This document shows, in pieces, positions 20,991 to 33,496 of a stretch of 64,000 bases of DNA (position 1 is the stretch's first letter; each line of letters starts with the position of its first letter). A program made the position numbers and the translations under genes. Source of the DNA: Zymoseptoria tritici IPO323. Taxonomy: Eukaryota > Ascomycota > Dothideomycetes > Mycosphaerellales > Mycosphaerellaceae. Under the pieces are notes generated by a model that saw only the letters and a program-made list of their open reading frames with translations, did not search any database and was not told the origin of the DNA. The stretch spans positions 1 to 64,000 of the forward strand of contig NC_018208.1 of NCBI RefSeq assembly GCF_000219625.1, read 5' to 3'.

Positions 20991-21889
20991 TCTTCCGCCG
21001 CCGCGGCCCTTATACGTAACGATTACGCTAGAAAGGTCCGCAACGGGACTTTTAACTACAATCCGTGCTTTAATTGCATTAAAGACATTAAGCAGAACAA
21101 AGACTTAACTAAACTGTGCTAGTTAGCGTTAGAGAAGCCTATTAAGGGCATTACTACTAAATGCGCCGGCTGTCTAGACGACAGAAACGCCGATTGCTTC
21201 TAGGTAGGATATTTCTAGACTGTTCTAGAGTCTTTTGGATCTAGGCTAACCCTAAATAGCTCCCTCCGGCCTGTAAGGACGAGTAGGACACTATTAATGC
21301 CCAGATTTAAGCAGAGTACGCTAATCCGGTAGCGAACGCGGACAACAGGAAGAAGTTAAGGAGCAAGGTGCTCCTGTTTACTAGTTCGATTAAGTTGTAT
21401 ATGCCGTTCTAGCTTATTCTAGACTAGTATGCTAACAGTTAGCGCCTTAGGGAGCTTAGAAACAGCGTTCGCGGCCCGGAGGGTCTTACTTTGTACTAGG
21501 GTACCCGCGAGTAGGACACGACGGGTCAAAAGGTTAAGAAGCGGGACAGGTCGGCCGCTACTTATATAAAGAAGGCCGTAAGTGTACCGTTCTAGCGCAT
21601 TTTGGACTAAGCTAACGCTAGGATGTAGGAGCAGGCTACTACCGGGACCCCGAGGTCTAAGAGAAGCCGCCTAATTAATCTAAAGGGCGCTATTACGGTC
21701 CAGTCGTTAACGGAGAAGCTTAACAAGTACAAGACTACCTTGCATCGCAATAGCAAGGCCCTAGAGAGGTTTAATACGTACGCTAGGGGTACGGGAAAGA
21801 CTAATAGGGAGGCGTTAAAGGCTTTGGTGCGCACTACGGCCGCTTAGGAGCGTAGAGAGGACGCTTCGGACGAGGATAGCGATAATTAA
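20991..21889 (+). pseudogene. Antisense accessory ORF of the chromovirus
   Basis: Plus strand, opposite to gag-pol. Frame one (20991 to about 21250) has a cysteine-rich start with CFNCI, LC, CAGC and CF motifs, suggesting a zinc-binding unit. A frame change (small indel or intron near 21235-21265) leads to frame two, which continues to TAA at 21887-21889. Stops inside are TAG/TAA only. The second half has a CKDE(W)DTINAQI helix, Lys/Arg-rich stretches (SKRSRLINLKGA) and an acidic end (DASDEDSDN). The ancestral protein was about 300 residues. It matches no retroelement protein I know, and its end lies just before the pol end on the other strand. Confidence 0.6.
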
Positions 21890-21894
21890 GCCGG

Positions 21895-24800
21895 TTTGGT
21901 CTAGTTAGCTCTAGTAGTGTGCAGGGTATAACAGATAACGCTATTACATAGAGTAATAGGGCCCTTTTGAGTTATAATAGCGCAGAATAGCTTAACGTAG
22001 GCTAGAATAGTCCAGAATAGAAAGCCTTAACGCCTAAGTAAAATCCCTAGAATTATTAAAAATGTTAAAGTTTAATATTATAAAGGAAAAAGGATTGAAA
22101 AATTGACTAAGGGGGTTAGCGTTTTTTCTAGAATTTACCGCGCGCAGTTGGTCCTTTCTGGCCTATTCTGCGCCGGTAGGCCCGCATTGCTGCCGGGCTA
22201 ATGTTAACTACTACTTCCTAGGAGTTCTCGGACTAGTCGTAGTCTTTCTACTTAATAAGGTACTCCCGATTGTTTAGTTCGTCTACACGTTCGGCTAGAA
22301 TAGCCTCGACTTCGTATTCGTTGTCCTCTCCTACGTCGTATTGCATTATCCTGTCCTGTTTGCGACTAAACTAGTCCGGGATAGATAGTTCTAGTAGAGA
22401 AACATAGAAGGTTAGGTAGATCTTTAGTAAGTCTAGTAGATCGAGCGTATATGCGACGCGGTTAATAACCGCTTTTACCTTATAAGGTCTAATGTATTTA
22501 TAATCGAGCTTCGCCGAAGGTCTTAATAACCTAATGTTACGTATGTTAAGGTAGACTTCGTCTCCGACGTTAAAGGAGATGTCCTTCCTATACTCGTTCG
22601 CCTACTTAGCTATTTGCTTCTTTGTTTTAGCTAGTCTAACCCGCAGTTTCTTCTAGTTAGAGATAACGCGGTCCGTAAGTTGTACGGCGAACGGGGCTTC
22701 TCGTCTATTCTAGCGTAGTCTAGGCTAGTAGCACCGCCGAGGGTCCCGTGTCGTATACGCCTAGAATAGCGTAACCCCTATTACGGAGTGTACGCTGTCG
22801 TTGTACGAGAATTCCGCAGTAGAAAGTAGGGAGGCCTAGTTGTCCTGTTTATAGTTGCAGTATGTGCGAAGATACTGCTCTAGCGTCTAGTTTTAGCGCT
22901 CTGTTTGCCTATCTGTTTAAGGGTAGAACGCTATGCTTAGTTTTCGGCGTATACTAAGGCAGAAACAGAACGTACTCTAGAATTTTAAGGTTAGGATAGG
23001 CCCTCGATCCGACGTAATCGTAGCTAGTGCGCTATAGAGTCGTACGACTTCCCTTATAAACACCTCTACGAGCTCTGCTACAGTAATCGTCTTCTTATAT
23101 AGCGCATAATAGACTATTTTAGTGCATCTGTCTACGATTACTAGGATTAAGTCGTAAGCCTGGCCTAGAAGCATACTAGGTAGCAGGTCCGTTATAAAGT
23201 CTAGCGTTACATCCTCCTATAGTGTAAGCGATAGTAGCTCTACGTATAGCAATCCGTAAGGTTTGTGCCGCCGTAGCTTTAACCTGCTGCACGCTTAACA
23301 CGTTTGTATGTAGTCCTTAATGTATTTCCTTATTTTAGGCTAGTAGAAACTCCTTTGTAGAAGTTCGAGCGTTTAAGAGAAGCCGAAGTGCCCTGCTATA
23401 GGGTCGTCGTAGTATTCCTAAAGCAGTTAGAGTCTTATACTTCCTTTAGGTACATAGGCCTTACCGTCTATGTACGCGATTCTATCCTCGTTAGTCTATC
23501 GATCTGCCTAGGAAGCAGGTTCCGCTTAGTCCTTCTCCTCGTTAATCCTGTTAAAGGTCGGATCTTCTAAGAGGGCGCGTTTCAGGCGCCTTTTTAGGTC
23601 TTAGGCGTCCTTTACTACCTCTACGTGCCTTACTAGTCTATTATAGTCTAGATGCGGTTAGAATGCCGTCTAGAGGAGCCGCAAGCTTATAGACGACTCT
23701 TCGTCTATAGCCTACCGTCTAAAGTAGTCCTTGTCTATTAGGTCGGGCCTTCTGCTTAGTGTATCCGCCGCCTTATTAGCCTTGCCGGGTCTATAAATAG
23801 TCCTAAAGTCGATCTGCGACAACTACTCGGCCTATCTAACCTACCGCCTAGACAAGGTCTTAGTCGTTATAAGAGTTTGTAGGTTCGCATAATCCGTTAG
23901 TAGTTCGACCTAGTGTCGAGCCCCCTCTAGGTATTGTCTAAAGTGCTTAAAGGAGTCTACGACTGCTAACAGCTTAGCGTCTTCCGTAACGTAGTTCCGT
24001 TCTACCGCGATTATCTTTCGTAAGAAGTATAATATAGGGAACTACTACGTTTTGCCGTAGTCTTCGTATAGTTAGCTTAGGATGCCCGAGATTGCCTCGC
24101 CTAAGGTGTCGGTTTCTACCCTATAGGGCAGTTCTAGGTTAAAATAGCGTAGGATAGGAGCTTCCGAGAACCTTTTCCGCAATTCGTTAAAGGAAAGCAT
24201 AGCTTGCTCGTCGAGCTCTAAGTACGCTCGTTCCTTCTTATGTTAGTTTACTGCCTTTTTCCCCTCTATATAGCGGTTAAGTGCCGTAGCGAGGCGTAAG
24301 AAACCCTTAATAAAGCGCCTATAGTAGTTCGCGAAGCCGATAAAGACCCTAATGTTATATATCGACTAGGGAAGTAGCTACTCCTAGACCGATCTAGCCC
24401 ATTCTAGGTCGATCTCTAGCCTATTACGTATAATAACGTACCCGAGGTAGTCGACGCGGTCCTTATAGAAATCGCACTTAGATAAGTTAGCGTACAACTT
24501 GTGTTTCCGGAGGCGCTCTAGCACCTCCCGGACGTAGCCCTCGTGCTCCTCTACCGTTTTAGAGTATATAAGGATGTCGTCGAAGTAAACGACGCAGAAC
24601 ACGTCGATTAGCCCTACTAACACGCTGTTAATAAAGTTTTAGAACACCGCGGGGGCATTATAGAGCCCGAAGGGCATTACGGTATATTCGAAATAGCCGT
24701 ATCTGGTCCGGAAGGCTATCTTCTACTCGTCGCCTTCCCGGATACAGACATAGTAGTACGCGTAGCGGAGGTCTATCTTCGTAAAGTACCTGGCGCTAGC

Positions 24801-26893
24801 TAGCTAGTCTATTAACTCGGAAATTAGGGGAAGACCCCCCCTATTCTTTACCGTAACCGCATTTAGGCCGCGGTAGTCGACACAGAGGCGGAGTATGTTG
24901 TCCTTTTTCCTCGCGAAGAGGATTAGCGCGCCCGCCGAGGATGTCGAGCGGCGAATGAAGCTACTCTTTAGATGTTTAGGGAGCTACTTACGCATCGTAT
25001 CTATCTCTACCTCCGATAGAGCGTATATAGGGCTAAATAGGACCTTTGCTCCCTTAACTAGGTCGATCCTAAGATCGTACGGTCTATGCGGTGCTAACTT
25101 ACTAGCTAACTCCTCCGAAAAGACGTCGGAGAAGTTAGAGTACGCCGTTAGGACGCTATTCTAGTCTAGTTCGAGTCCGTCTTCGACCTCTTAGATTAAC
25201 ATAACGTAAAGAGCTACCTCGACTTTACCGAGACACTCCCGGTAGAACCTATCCGGGGACACTACCGCTATCGCTTACCGCTTTCGAGGGTTCTACCTCT
25301 AGAAGACCCTCTTTAGAGCGAAGTTAATACCCGGGTTATACTTCTCGAGCTAGGGTATGCCGAGTACGATTTCGAAACCGTAGATGCGTCCTACCTTAAA
25401 CGTATCTACGCACCCCTACGCCTTGCTAGAGGTGTCTATAGCCTTGTAGGAGTTTCTCGTTTCTCTAAAGACCTATAGGCTCTAGCTATTTAGAGTTAGG
25501 TACTTTGTCTAGGTAGATAGCTCGGAAACCGTCTACCCTATTTCCTTTACTAGTATAGAATCGTAGAAGTTGTCCTAGGCGCTGCTATTAATTAGGCCCC
25601 GGACCCTTCTAGATTCCCCTAGGCCGTTTAGCGTTAACTCGACGCTAATTAGGCGCCCTTACTAGGCGCGGCGCTTTCCTAGCTTAGCCGAGCGCCGCTA
25701 ATCCTTATTATAGAGGACTTAGCCTACCTAAGCAACAGCGTCTACTTAGGGGGCGTCTCTTTCCCTGAATCCTTCTATAGGTGCTAGTTAGTATAGTCGC
25801 GGCGGATATGCCCGACCTGTTAGTATCCGTAGCACGTAGCCTTAGAGGGGCCCTTCGGGTCCTATTCGCTATCGCTAGTCTTTGCCTTCTTGCCGTCCGG
25901 AGTAGCAGAGCCGTCGCTAGGGCGCTTCTTCGCCTGCTTAGCGGCCCTTTTAGCTGCCTACCTCTTACGAGCCTCTTATTTAGAGCCCTCGTTAGCGCGG
26001 TAGGCCTTTTTAGCCCTCTCCTCGGCGTCTACCAGGTTTAGTAGGGTAGTAGGGTAGTTCGAGAGGCGGTTGCGAAGGATCTATAGAAGGGCGCTATAGA
26101 ACCTAAGGATCTTCTTGCTATCGTCCCTTTTATCGAGCTCCTTCTAGAGTGTCTTTAGCTCCTCGAGGAGCTCTTCCGGCGTACAGTTACCTAGGGTAAC
26201 CTTTTTTAGCTTCTCGTAGGCCTTCTCGCGCCGTTCGGTCTCTATACCTATTGAGTTAAGTATAACCTCCTTTATTATAGACTAGGTTAGCTTAGAATAG
26301 TCGTTAAGGCCGTCGACGTAGCGTTCCTAGTAGTCTTACTAGAGCTTTCCTATATAGTTAGCAGCAAAGTCGACCTTGCGGTCTTCGCGTTCGGCGAATC
26401 CTTCGTATCGTCTAAAGGCTCTTTCGAGGGCTCGGACCTAGTTATTGTAGCTCGTACGCGACTTGCCCTCGAAGACTAGTAGTTCCTTCGACTTAGGGAG
26501 GTTATCCCTCGTCCTAGTATACTAGTTAGGTTCGGAGAAAAGATAGCGGAGGGTAGCCGTCCTTAGGTTCCCTTCTAGCGTAGGATAGTCTAGTTCGGTA
26601 CGGAGCTCCTTAATCTTCTACTAAAGGGTTAAGAACTCGAAGGTAGCGCGGGCGACTTCGTTATCATACTCCCGGGTAGCCTTTTCTTCCGCGGTCTCTC
26701 CCGAGCTAGGCTAGTTAAGAAGGTTAACGTCCTATAGCTAACTAGTAGGCGTATCTAATAGCTCCGTAGAGGAAGCGCTCGCCTACTATCGGGTAGAGGT
26801 ATTAGGAAGGGAATCGTCCTAACGACGGGTAATCTTTAGAGCTATGTCGGTAGTTTTCGGTACAGTTGTACGGTTGTTTTTAATCGAATCGAA
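21895..26893 (-). pseudogene. Chromovirus gag-pol, broken by RIP stops
   Basis: Read on the minus strand. Gag spans roughly 26890-25700, with a knuckle whose second and last Cys codons now read Tyr (25850-25800). Protease follows, then RT with an intact YFDDILIYS at about 24565 and the downstream SKCxF and DYLGYVI motifs. RNase H is next, then integrase (IVDRCTK and ITSDRG near 23100). The chromodomain (22320-22203) has EYEVEAILAERVD and YLIKxKDYD motifs. Stops are TAG/TAA throughout. The chromodomain places it in the chromoviruses, which target heterochromatin. Confidence 0.88.
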
Positions 26894-27223
26894 TGTTAAG
26901 GAATACCTTAAGAGGGAATGTAGGCTTGCACCGAAAACAAATAGTTATAGAATGTAACGAGTCGATTCGATAAGGAAGGGAATGGACGAGAGCGTCCCCC
27001 GAGGCTATATACCCGTCCTTCGTGTTGCTAAATGCGTCCCTCCGCCTAGACTAGGCACCGGTCGCAGTCTAACGTCCGCTCGGGGGCCGTCGTACGCCCG
27101 TAAGGTTCGTTCCTCGACAGGATGTCCTAGTCTGGGCCAGATAAGATAGCACCGGTAATCTGTCGTGCCAGGATAGTCTAGGTTAGGACAGGTAGGAGGC
27201 GTTATCGTAAGGGTGTCCTCACA
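26894..27223 (-). repeat. Chromovirus LTR (5' with respect to pol)
   Basis: Second 330-bp LTR, followed by the CTTCC target duplication, after which the Fot1 transposase frame resumes. Confidence 0.95.
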
Positions 27224-27286
27224 CTTCCTACCTTACTTAATATACTACTTATAGCCTCTAGATGTTAGTCTCTTTAGTCTACTAGC

Positions 27287-28111
27287 GGCCGGCGACGAGG
27301 AACACCTGTACGCGGTGCCGGCTACGAACCTGCGATACTATCGCAGAGCCAAGTTTCCTCCGGAGGATTGGAGAGGCCGTCGATCCCTCTTCCCTTACAA
27401 CAACAACCGACCTAGAGGCACACCTCCCCTCGAAGATACAAGCTACAACAGAAAGACAGTACGATTCGAACGAATAGCTCTCTACGCTACGAACGAGAAG
27501 AAGAAGAAGAAGAAGAGGCAGTCTACTCTGTCCTATACGCGCATCTCCTCGAAATCCGAACCGAACCGCACCTCTTTCCTCGTAGAGATTCGGGTCCTCT
27601 ATACGACGGATAAGGGCACTTTAAAGAGCTAGAGTACGGTAGAACTACAACTCGGCGATTAACCTACGTAGTTGTATGCGCTAGAAGGCGGCATACAATT
27701 CTACAAAGGCATATTAAGGACAAGAGAAAGAGACAGCGGGTTGGATAGCTGCTTGCGTAGCTGCTTACGCAGCTACGTCGCTCCTGCACTGCTTTCTGCA
27801 CTGCAATGTATTTCCTCTCTCTTTCGAATTCGCAGCGTGCGTGCGAAGCGGAAGGATCCGCTAAAAATTCTGCAAAAAGCTTGGCGCGAAAATTCTATAG
27901 CCCCGGCTACACGACACTCGTTGGATTTCCTTTGTTTTGCGCTGCTTTTAAAGTCCTTTAGCATTTTGCCTTAGGCACGGGGTTTCCCCTAAGGTCAAAG
28001 AATACCGAAAGAATTTGATTATAAATAGATCTACTGCCTTGCTTACAAGGCCGTCCTACATAGTCTTGGACTCCGAAAGGACGTAAATGGAACAAACAAA
28101 CAAACAAACAA
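27287..28111 (+). mobile_element. SINE-like non-LTR element, copy 1 (825 bp)
   Basis: Ends in GTAAATGG(AACA)n and is flanked by a 14-bp target duplication TTTAGTCTACTAGC (27273-27286 and 28112-28125). Its 5' end (GGCCGGCGACGAGGAACACC) and inner blocks match the two minus-strand copies at 32.6 and 37.6 kb, so it is full length. No long ORF. It keeps many CA/TG dinucleotides while the host transposon has almost none. Its last 150 bp resemble the 3' end of the LINE at 43749. No clear pol III A and B boxes were found. Confidence 0.85.
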
Positions 28112-28398
28112 TTTAGTCTACTAGCTAGCTACTATTCTATAGAGCTGTTACTATTTATATACTAGTCTAAAGGACTCTTAGCGGTTATAAAGCGTAACTT
28201 CTTCCGGTTATTCTAGCTAGTATAGTAGAAGGCCTTTATACTAGCAAACATCGCTTCTAGCTTCCGTAAAACTAGCCTCTATCTACTAGATTTATTAGTC
28301 GTAGTATAGAAATTCGTAGACTCTTAGAGTAAGGGTAAGAGTAAGGATAAGGCTAGGGATAAGAATGTTTACTTTAGCGATAGCTTAAGGCTAGGTAC

Positions 28399-28653
28399 TA
28401 TTGTAGGGCAAATAGTGCTAAACATAGTTTACGGTATAGCGTAGTTTTAGGTCTTAGCGATGTATAGTAGTCGGATTCTTCCTTTTTTTAAGGATCTAAT
28501 AATAACATTACCGGTCGTCGGTAGCACTTAATGCACTTTATAGCTACTACTCGTTTCTTAATATAATTCTACGCTCGATACCGCGCCCTTAAGGTACTTA
28601 TATACTTACCTCTTAGTACCTTAGGTTAGTAGTAGTCGATTCTACCTACTACA
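28399..28653 (+). repeat. Gypsy 5' LTR
   Basis: 255 bp, begins TATTGTAGGGCAAATAG (TG changed to TA by RIP) and ends ACCTACTACA. It matches 42537-42790. Confidence 0.93.
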
Positions 28654-28849
28654 TTTTCTAGTAGACGATGTAAGACTCTTTACGGCTCCTTTATATAAAG
28701 GAAAGGGCATACTCGGTAAGTACATAAGTCGTCTATATTATATATAATAGTTATAGGAAAACTCGGATCTACGGACGTACCCCTTAAGGACTCGGATATA
28801 TAGTACTAAGAAAGACACGCGGCATATAGAAGCTTTACTCGTACCGAAG

Positions 28850-29480
28850 ACGGTAGTCGTATACTCGTTCGTACTATAGGCTATTAATAGGGCGAAGTAG
28901 AAGCACTTAAATTAAGGAAACCTAAGCGTATACCGAATCTATAGTATAGCTTATATAAGGTTACTAGAAATATAGCACATTTAAGAACACTAGGCGCATA
29001 GTTACTCGTATTATAGCTTATTTAAGGCTTAAGGAAACCTAAACGTACACCCGCTCGTAGTATAGTTTATATAAGGCTTATAGTTTACCTCTGCTCTAAA
29101 GACGGCGTATATATACCCGCTCGTACTATAGTACGCTAATATAGAGTACGAGGTAATCTCTTAATGTTTAAGGTTACGGTTACTAAACGTATAGTCGCTC
29201 GAATTATAGTTTATTTAAAGTTAAGGCTTAAGGACACCTCTAATTTAAAGACGGTGTACGTATACCCGCTCGTACTATAGTACATTACTATAAATTGTAA
29301 GGTATAGACGGACGTATACTCGTACGTAGTATAGTCTACTCGAGATTAAGGAATTAAGGAAACCTAAATACGAACCGAATCTATAGCACGGTTTATATAT
29401 TGTTACTATTACTAGAAAACCTAAATTTACGTCTACTCGTAGCGTAGTTTATATACGGCTTAAGAATTATAGGAATTACG
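28850..29480 (+). repeat. Degenerate tandem repeats in the gypsy leader
   Basis: About eight diverged copies, spaced 50-90 bp apart, of a block like GTATACCCGCTCGTACTATA followed by GTTTATATAAGG. Clear members lie at about 28857, 28930, 29000, 29050, 29110, 29190, 29262, 29318 and 29420. They lie between the LTR and gag, where packaging or expression signals would be expected; the role is unknown. Confidence 0.6.
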
Positions 29481-32400
29481 GATTAATAGTATACCTCGAA
29501 GATACGAAGAAACTAGATAAAATCTAACTAGAACTACTAGATACCTAGAGCGTAGGTATACTAAAAACCCTAAAAACTAGATGCCTCGCGATCGATACAA
29601 TACTTCTTCTCTAAGGAATCGGCGACTATAATCGTCGATTCCTATATTCCTCCGATACTTTCCGGCGATCGCTTATCGCTATACATTTTGCTAGTAAGAT
29701 TACTACTCGATCTATAATACCTCGTTTACTATTAAGGATCGAGTAGTCTAAGGGCCTAACTTAGTAAGGATATCGCTATTTAGAGCCGGCTCTTAATATT
29801 ACGGTTTATAGATTACCCTCCGAGTAGGGAACGTACCGACTATATTAAAGAATCTTATAGAACCGAGCATTCGTACTTAAGTACCTCCTTATATATACCC
29901 GACATTTCGAGGAATTATCGCCTTCTATACTAATTAGTTAACGATACCTTAGCTCCCTTATTTCGTAGTTTATACCCCCCTCTTATTTTAAACCTTACCG
30001 ACACTAATCGCTATGTCTTTAGGTAATACTAGCGACCCTACTAAGGCTACGGCTTCTTCTACTACTCGTACTAAAACTAGCCCTTCCTTAAGTAAGGATA
30101 ACTCGGAGTCTTCTTAAGGTACTAATCCGACTATACCTAGCTAAGACGGCCTAGATTCGACTAAGCTTACTAAAGGGATTAGCCCTAACTAGGTTATACG
30201 TAAACCGAAGGGCGACGTTATACTCTCGGACTCTACTAATAGGCTAGAGGTTACCTTCGAGAGTAGTAATATAGCCGACTATATACGTAAGCCTATAGCT
30301 GCCGGAAGACGTAACACCGTAGTACTATTCGTTCGTCTTACCCCTTTAATACTAATGCCCGGAAGTACCGACGCTCCCCTCTTTAACGGTGCCGATATAA
30401 CTACCTTCTTCGAGAATGTCGAAGACCTCTTTAAGGACTACTACGACCTATCTAAACTGCCGGATCGTAAGAAGATCCGTAAGACTATTAAGTACTATGT
30501 CCCTACGCTACGTTCGTAGTTTAAGTTATTCGACGCCTTTACTAATAGCGACTAGTCTACGTTTAAGATAGAGGCGCTTCTTACTTAGCGCTAGTTTAAC
30601 TCTACGGCTAGAACTAAGGACCGGTCGTTTCTCGAATAGCTAGTAGCTCGACAATCTAGTCGTTACGAGACTACTAGTAGCGAGGAGCTTCTTATATTCT
30701 ATAGACACTTTAAAGCGATTGCCGGATGTCTATAACTAAACTAGCTCGATAATGTCTCTCGTATAAAGATGTTCTTTAAGGGACTTCTAGCCCGAGTTTC
30801 TCGCTCTATTTATAGTCGCCTCGGTATTAACCTCCGTAATCCTACTACGTATACTAACTTTAGCACTATCTATAAGGCGGTTTTTACTAAGATTAAGGGT
30901 AAAGCTAGATTTAAGGAACTTAGCGGCGATGTAGAAGATAGCGTTGCGGCTAGTCTTATTAGGGCACAAGAAATGTAGAAGCCGGTACCTATAGTAGAGC
31001 GTAGCTCTTATTCCCTATTTAGTCTGTAGCGGCAACAAGAGTATAAACCGAGTGCCGCGATTAATAAACTTAATCGACGTATACGGGATCTTAAGATCTT
31101 TCGATCTTAGACTTAGTCTACATAGTAACCTTAAGTGCCCGTAAATCCTCCGATTAACGTACCTGCTTACCGCGCCCCTATAGAAGACCTTAGTTTCTAG
31201 AGTTATGTATATGCGAACGCCGGTTTACTACCCCCTTAGCTTAGCCCTCCGGCACCCCGTCGCAACAGCATAGGAAGTGCTAGCGCGAATAGGTATAGAA
31301 GTAGTAGAGCCGGAACTAACTATAACGAGCTTATGCGCTAAGGTCGCTGCCTTAACTATAGAATGCCTAGTTATGTAGCCTATAACTACTATTTTATAAA
31401 CTTCCTTCTTAACTAGGGTTAGGCGCACTAAGATGCTGCCTACTACTAGTATGCTAGAAAACCCGGTAATCCGAATAAGAGACTACTACAGTTCCGAGGG
31501 ATTAATTAGTAGCCGAGACTCTAGCTAATACTACCGAAGCTAGAAGACGTGTACAATATAAGGATTCCTTAGCTAGTATCCTTTAACTTCCCTACTATAG
31601 AGAGATCTTAGAGCTCTCGTAATATAAGCTAGATTAGCGGTCCGATTACTAGTACTCGTAAACTCGGCAGCCTATTAGAACACTTAAGTATAGTCGCCCT
31701 TCTAAGCTAGATCCGGATGCGGTTTCTTTAGCACCCCCGGTGCCCGCGCCTACGACTAGCTCTAATATAACCCCGGTTAGTAGCCGCTAAGGATAGACTT
31801 CGAGCTCCTACTTTAATAACATCCTCTATATTAAAGAAGATAGGTGCCCTATTCTAGTGCCGGTTTATAATACCGAGGTTCCGGTAAATGCCGCGGTAGT
31901 TCCTAAGAAGGCGAATCTAGTAGTCGGTAGTATCTTAAAACTATATAATAAAAACTACCGCGTACTAAAAGAGCGAGTTACCGTAGACTAGTCTACGGCT
32001 AAGATTAAGACCCTAAAGTCTTATACCGTAGATATAGTTCGTTCTTAGTCTATACTACCTACTAATAGCTAAACGATCTAAGGAACGAACTCGCTATTAT
32101 CTGTTCGCTTCTTAGAACCGCCGGTAGAATCTATTAAGCGAGATTCTTAGCGCTAACTAGCTACTAAAGACTATATAGAAGACGTAGACTCGGATGCCGA
32201 AGTTAGGCTAGTAAACCCTCTAAAGGAGCTAGCTAAGAAGAGAAGGACCCCTCCTAAAACTTAGCGAGTAGATAACTATATCCGCGATAGGTTAGATAGT
32301 AACGAAGTGCTAGTTAAGCGGATATAGAAGGCTCCGGTATCCCTTCTATTTAGCGAGCTTCTTAGACTCTCTAAGTTAATATCGTAGAAGCTCTTCGGTC

Positions 32401-32597
32401 GTATACAAAATACTCCGGTATTTATAGATAAGCTAAGAGGCGGGCCGGTAGGTCTACTACTATCCGATAACGTAGTAAAGCTAAACTCCGTTTAAGGGGA
32501 TAATAAGGTCGAAGAGATACTAAGGGATAGCTTTACCGTAGAAGTCCGCTCCGGTATATCGCAATTTATAACGATAGCGTTTCGAGCCGACCTTATA

Positions 32598-33496
32598 TTG
32601 TTTGTTTGTTTGTTTGTTTGTTTGTTCCATTTACGTCCTTTCGGAGTCCAAGACTATGTAGGACGGCCTTGCCCTAAGGGCAAGGCAGTAGATCTAGTTA
32701 CAATCAGATTTTTCGGTATTCTTTGACCTTAGGGGAGACCCCGTGCCTAAGGCAATTGCCTTGCCAAAGGACTTTAAACAAATGCGAGACAAAGGAAATC
32801 AAACGAGTGTTGCAGCCCAAGGCTGCAGAATTTTCGCGCCAAGCTTTTTGCAGAATTTTCAGCGGATCCTTCCGCTTCGCACGCACGCACGCTGCGAATT
32901 CGAAAGAGAGAGGAAATGCATTGCAGTGCAAAAAGCAGTGCAGGAGCGACGTAGCTGCGCAAGCACAAGCAGCTCAAGCAGCTACGCAAGCAGCTATCCA
33001 ACCCGCTGTCTCTTTCTCTTGTCCTCAATATGCCTTTGTGGTATCGTAGTAGCAGTTCTATCTACGACAACGCAGGTTGATCGTAGAGTTGTGGATTCCA
33101 CCGAGTTCCAGCTCTTTAAAGTGCATGTATGCTTCCTTTCGAGGGCGACGACGTCTCTAGGGACATGCGATTTCGGTTCGGATTTCGAGGAGATGCGCGT
33201 ATAGGACAGAGTGGACTGCCTCTTCTTCTTCTTCTCGTTCTCGTTCGTAGCGTAGAGGGCTATTCGTTCGAATCGTGCTGTTGTTCTGTTGTAGCTCGTG
33301 TTTCGAGGCGGATTTCGAGAAGGATTTCGGGCGGATTCGAGAGGTTTTTGTGCTCGTGTTTCGAGGCGGATTTCGAGAAGGATTTCGGGCGGATTTCGAG
33401 AGGTTTTCGAGGAGGTTTCTTCCAGACTGTCTTGGTTTCCCTTCCGAGGAAGGTACTTACGACGGCCACCGCGTGAAGGTGCAGTCTGTTCGGCCG
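32598..33496 (-). mobile_element. SINE-like non-LTR element, copy 2 (899 bp)
   Basis: Minus orientation: the tail (GTTT)n on the + strand starts the element and CGGCCGAACAGACTGCACC on the minus strand is its 5' end. A perfect 16-bp target duplication TCGAGCCGACCTTATA flanks it (32582-32597 and 33497-33512). Removing element plus one duplication restores the gypsy pol frame. It contains a short GGCGGATTTCGAGAAGGATT-type direct repeat at 33300-33400. CA/TG-rich and little affected by RIP. Confidence 0.9.

Larger units (their letters stand above)
20423..27223 (-). mobile_element. Ty3/gypsy chromovirus, 6.8 kb, inserted in the Fot1-like element
   Basis: Bounded by two 330-bp direct LTRs (TGTTAAGG ... 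TTACA/TCACA) and flanked by a perfect 5-bp target duplication CTTCC (20418-20422 and 27224-27228). The coding strand is minus, in order: gag with a CCHC knuckle near 25830, RT with YFDDILIYS, integrase with TSDRG, and a chromodomain near 22200-22320. On the opposite strand, between the chromodomain and the 3' LTR, lies an additional ORF. RIP is moderate, weaker than in the neighbouring gypsy element. Confidence 0.93.
19417..28398 (+). mobile_element. Fot1/pogo-family DNA transposon, RIP-dead and split by insertions
   Basis: Begins after a TA with AGTGGGGTCGCTCGTGTGCA, an end typical of fungal pogo-like elements. Transposase pieces lie at about 19545-20422, 27229-27286 and 28126-28350. The first has a helix-turn-helix region followed by a DKKGF motif (first catalytic Asp). 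Further on, the DGHGSH-type motif now reads NSYSSY, exactly as RIP would change it (G to A after T, C to T before A). The PLDVSLFS motif lies right after the chromovirus insertion. The element was cut by the chromovirus at 20423 and by a SINE-like element at 27287. Its right-hand terminal repeat was not found. Confidence 0.8.

Noticed and set aside
27315..28110. Plus-strand ORFs of 100-105 codons in the SINE-like element
   Set aside because: Not shared in frame among the three copies; the element appears non-coding.
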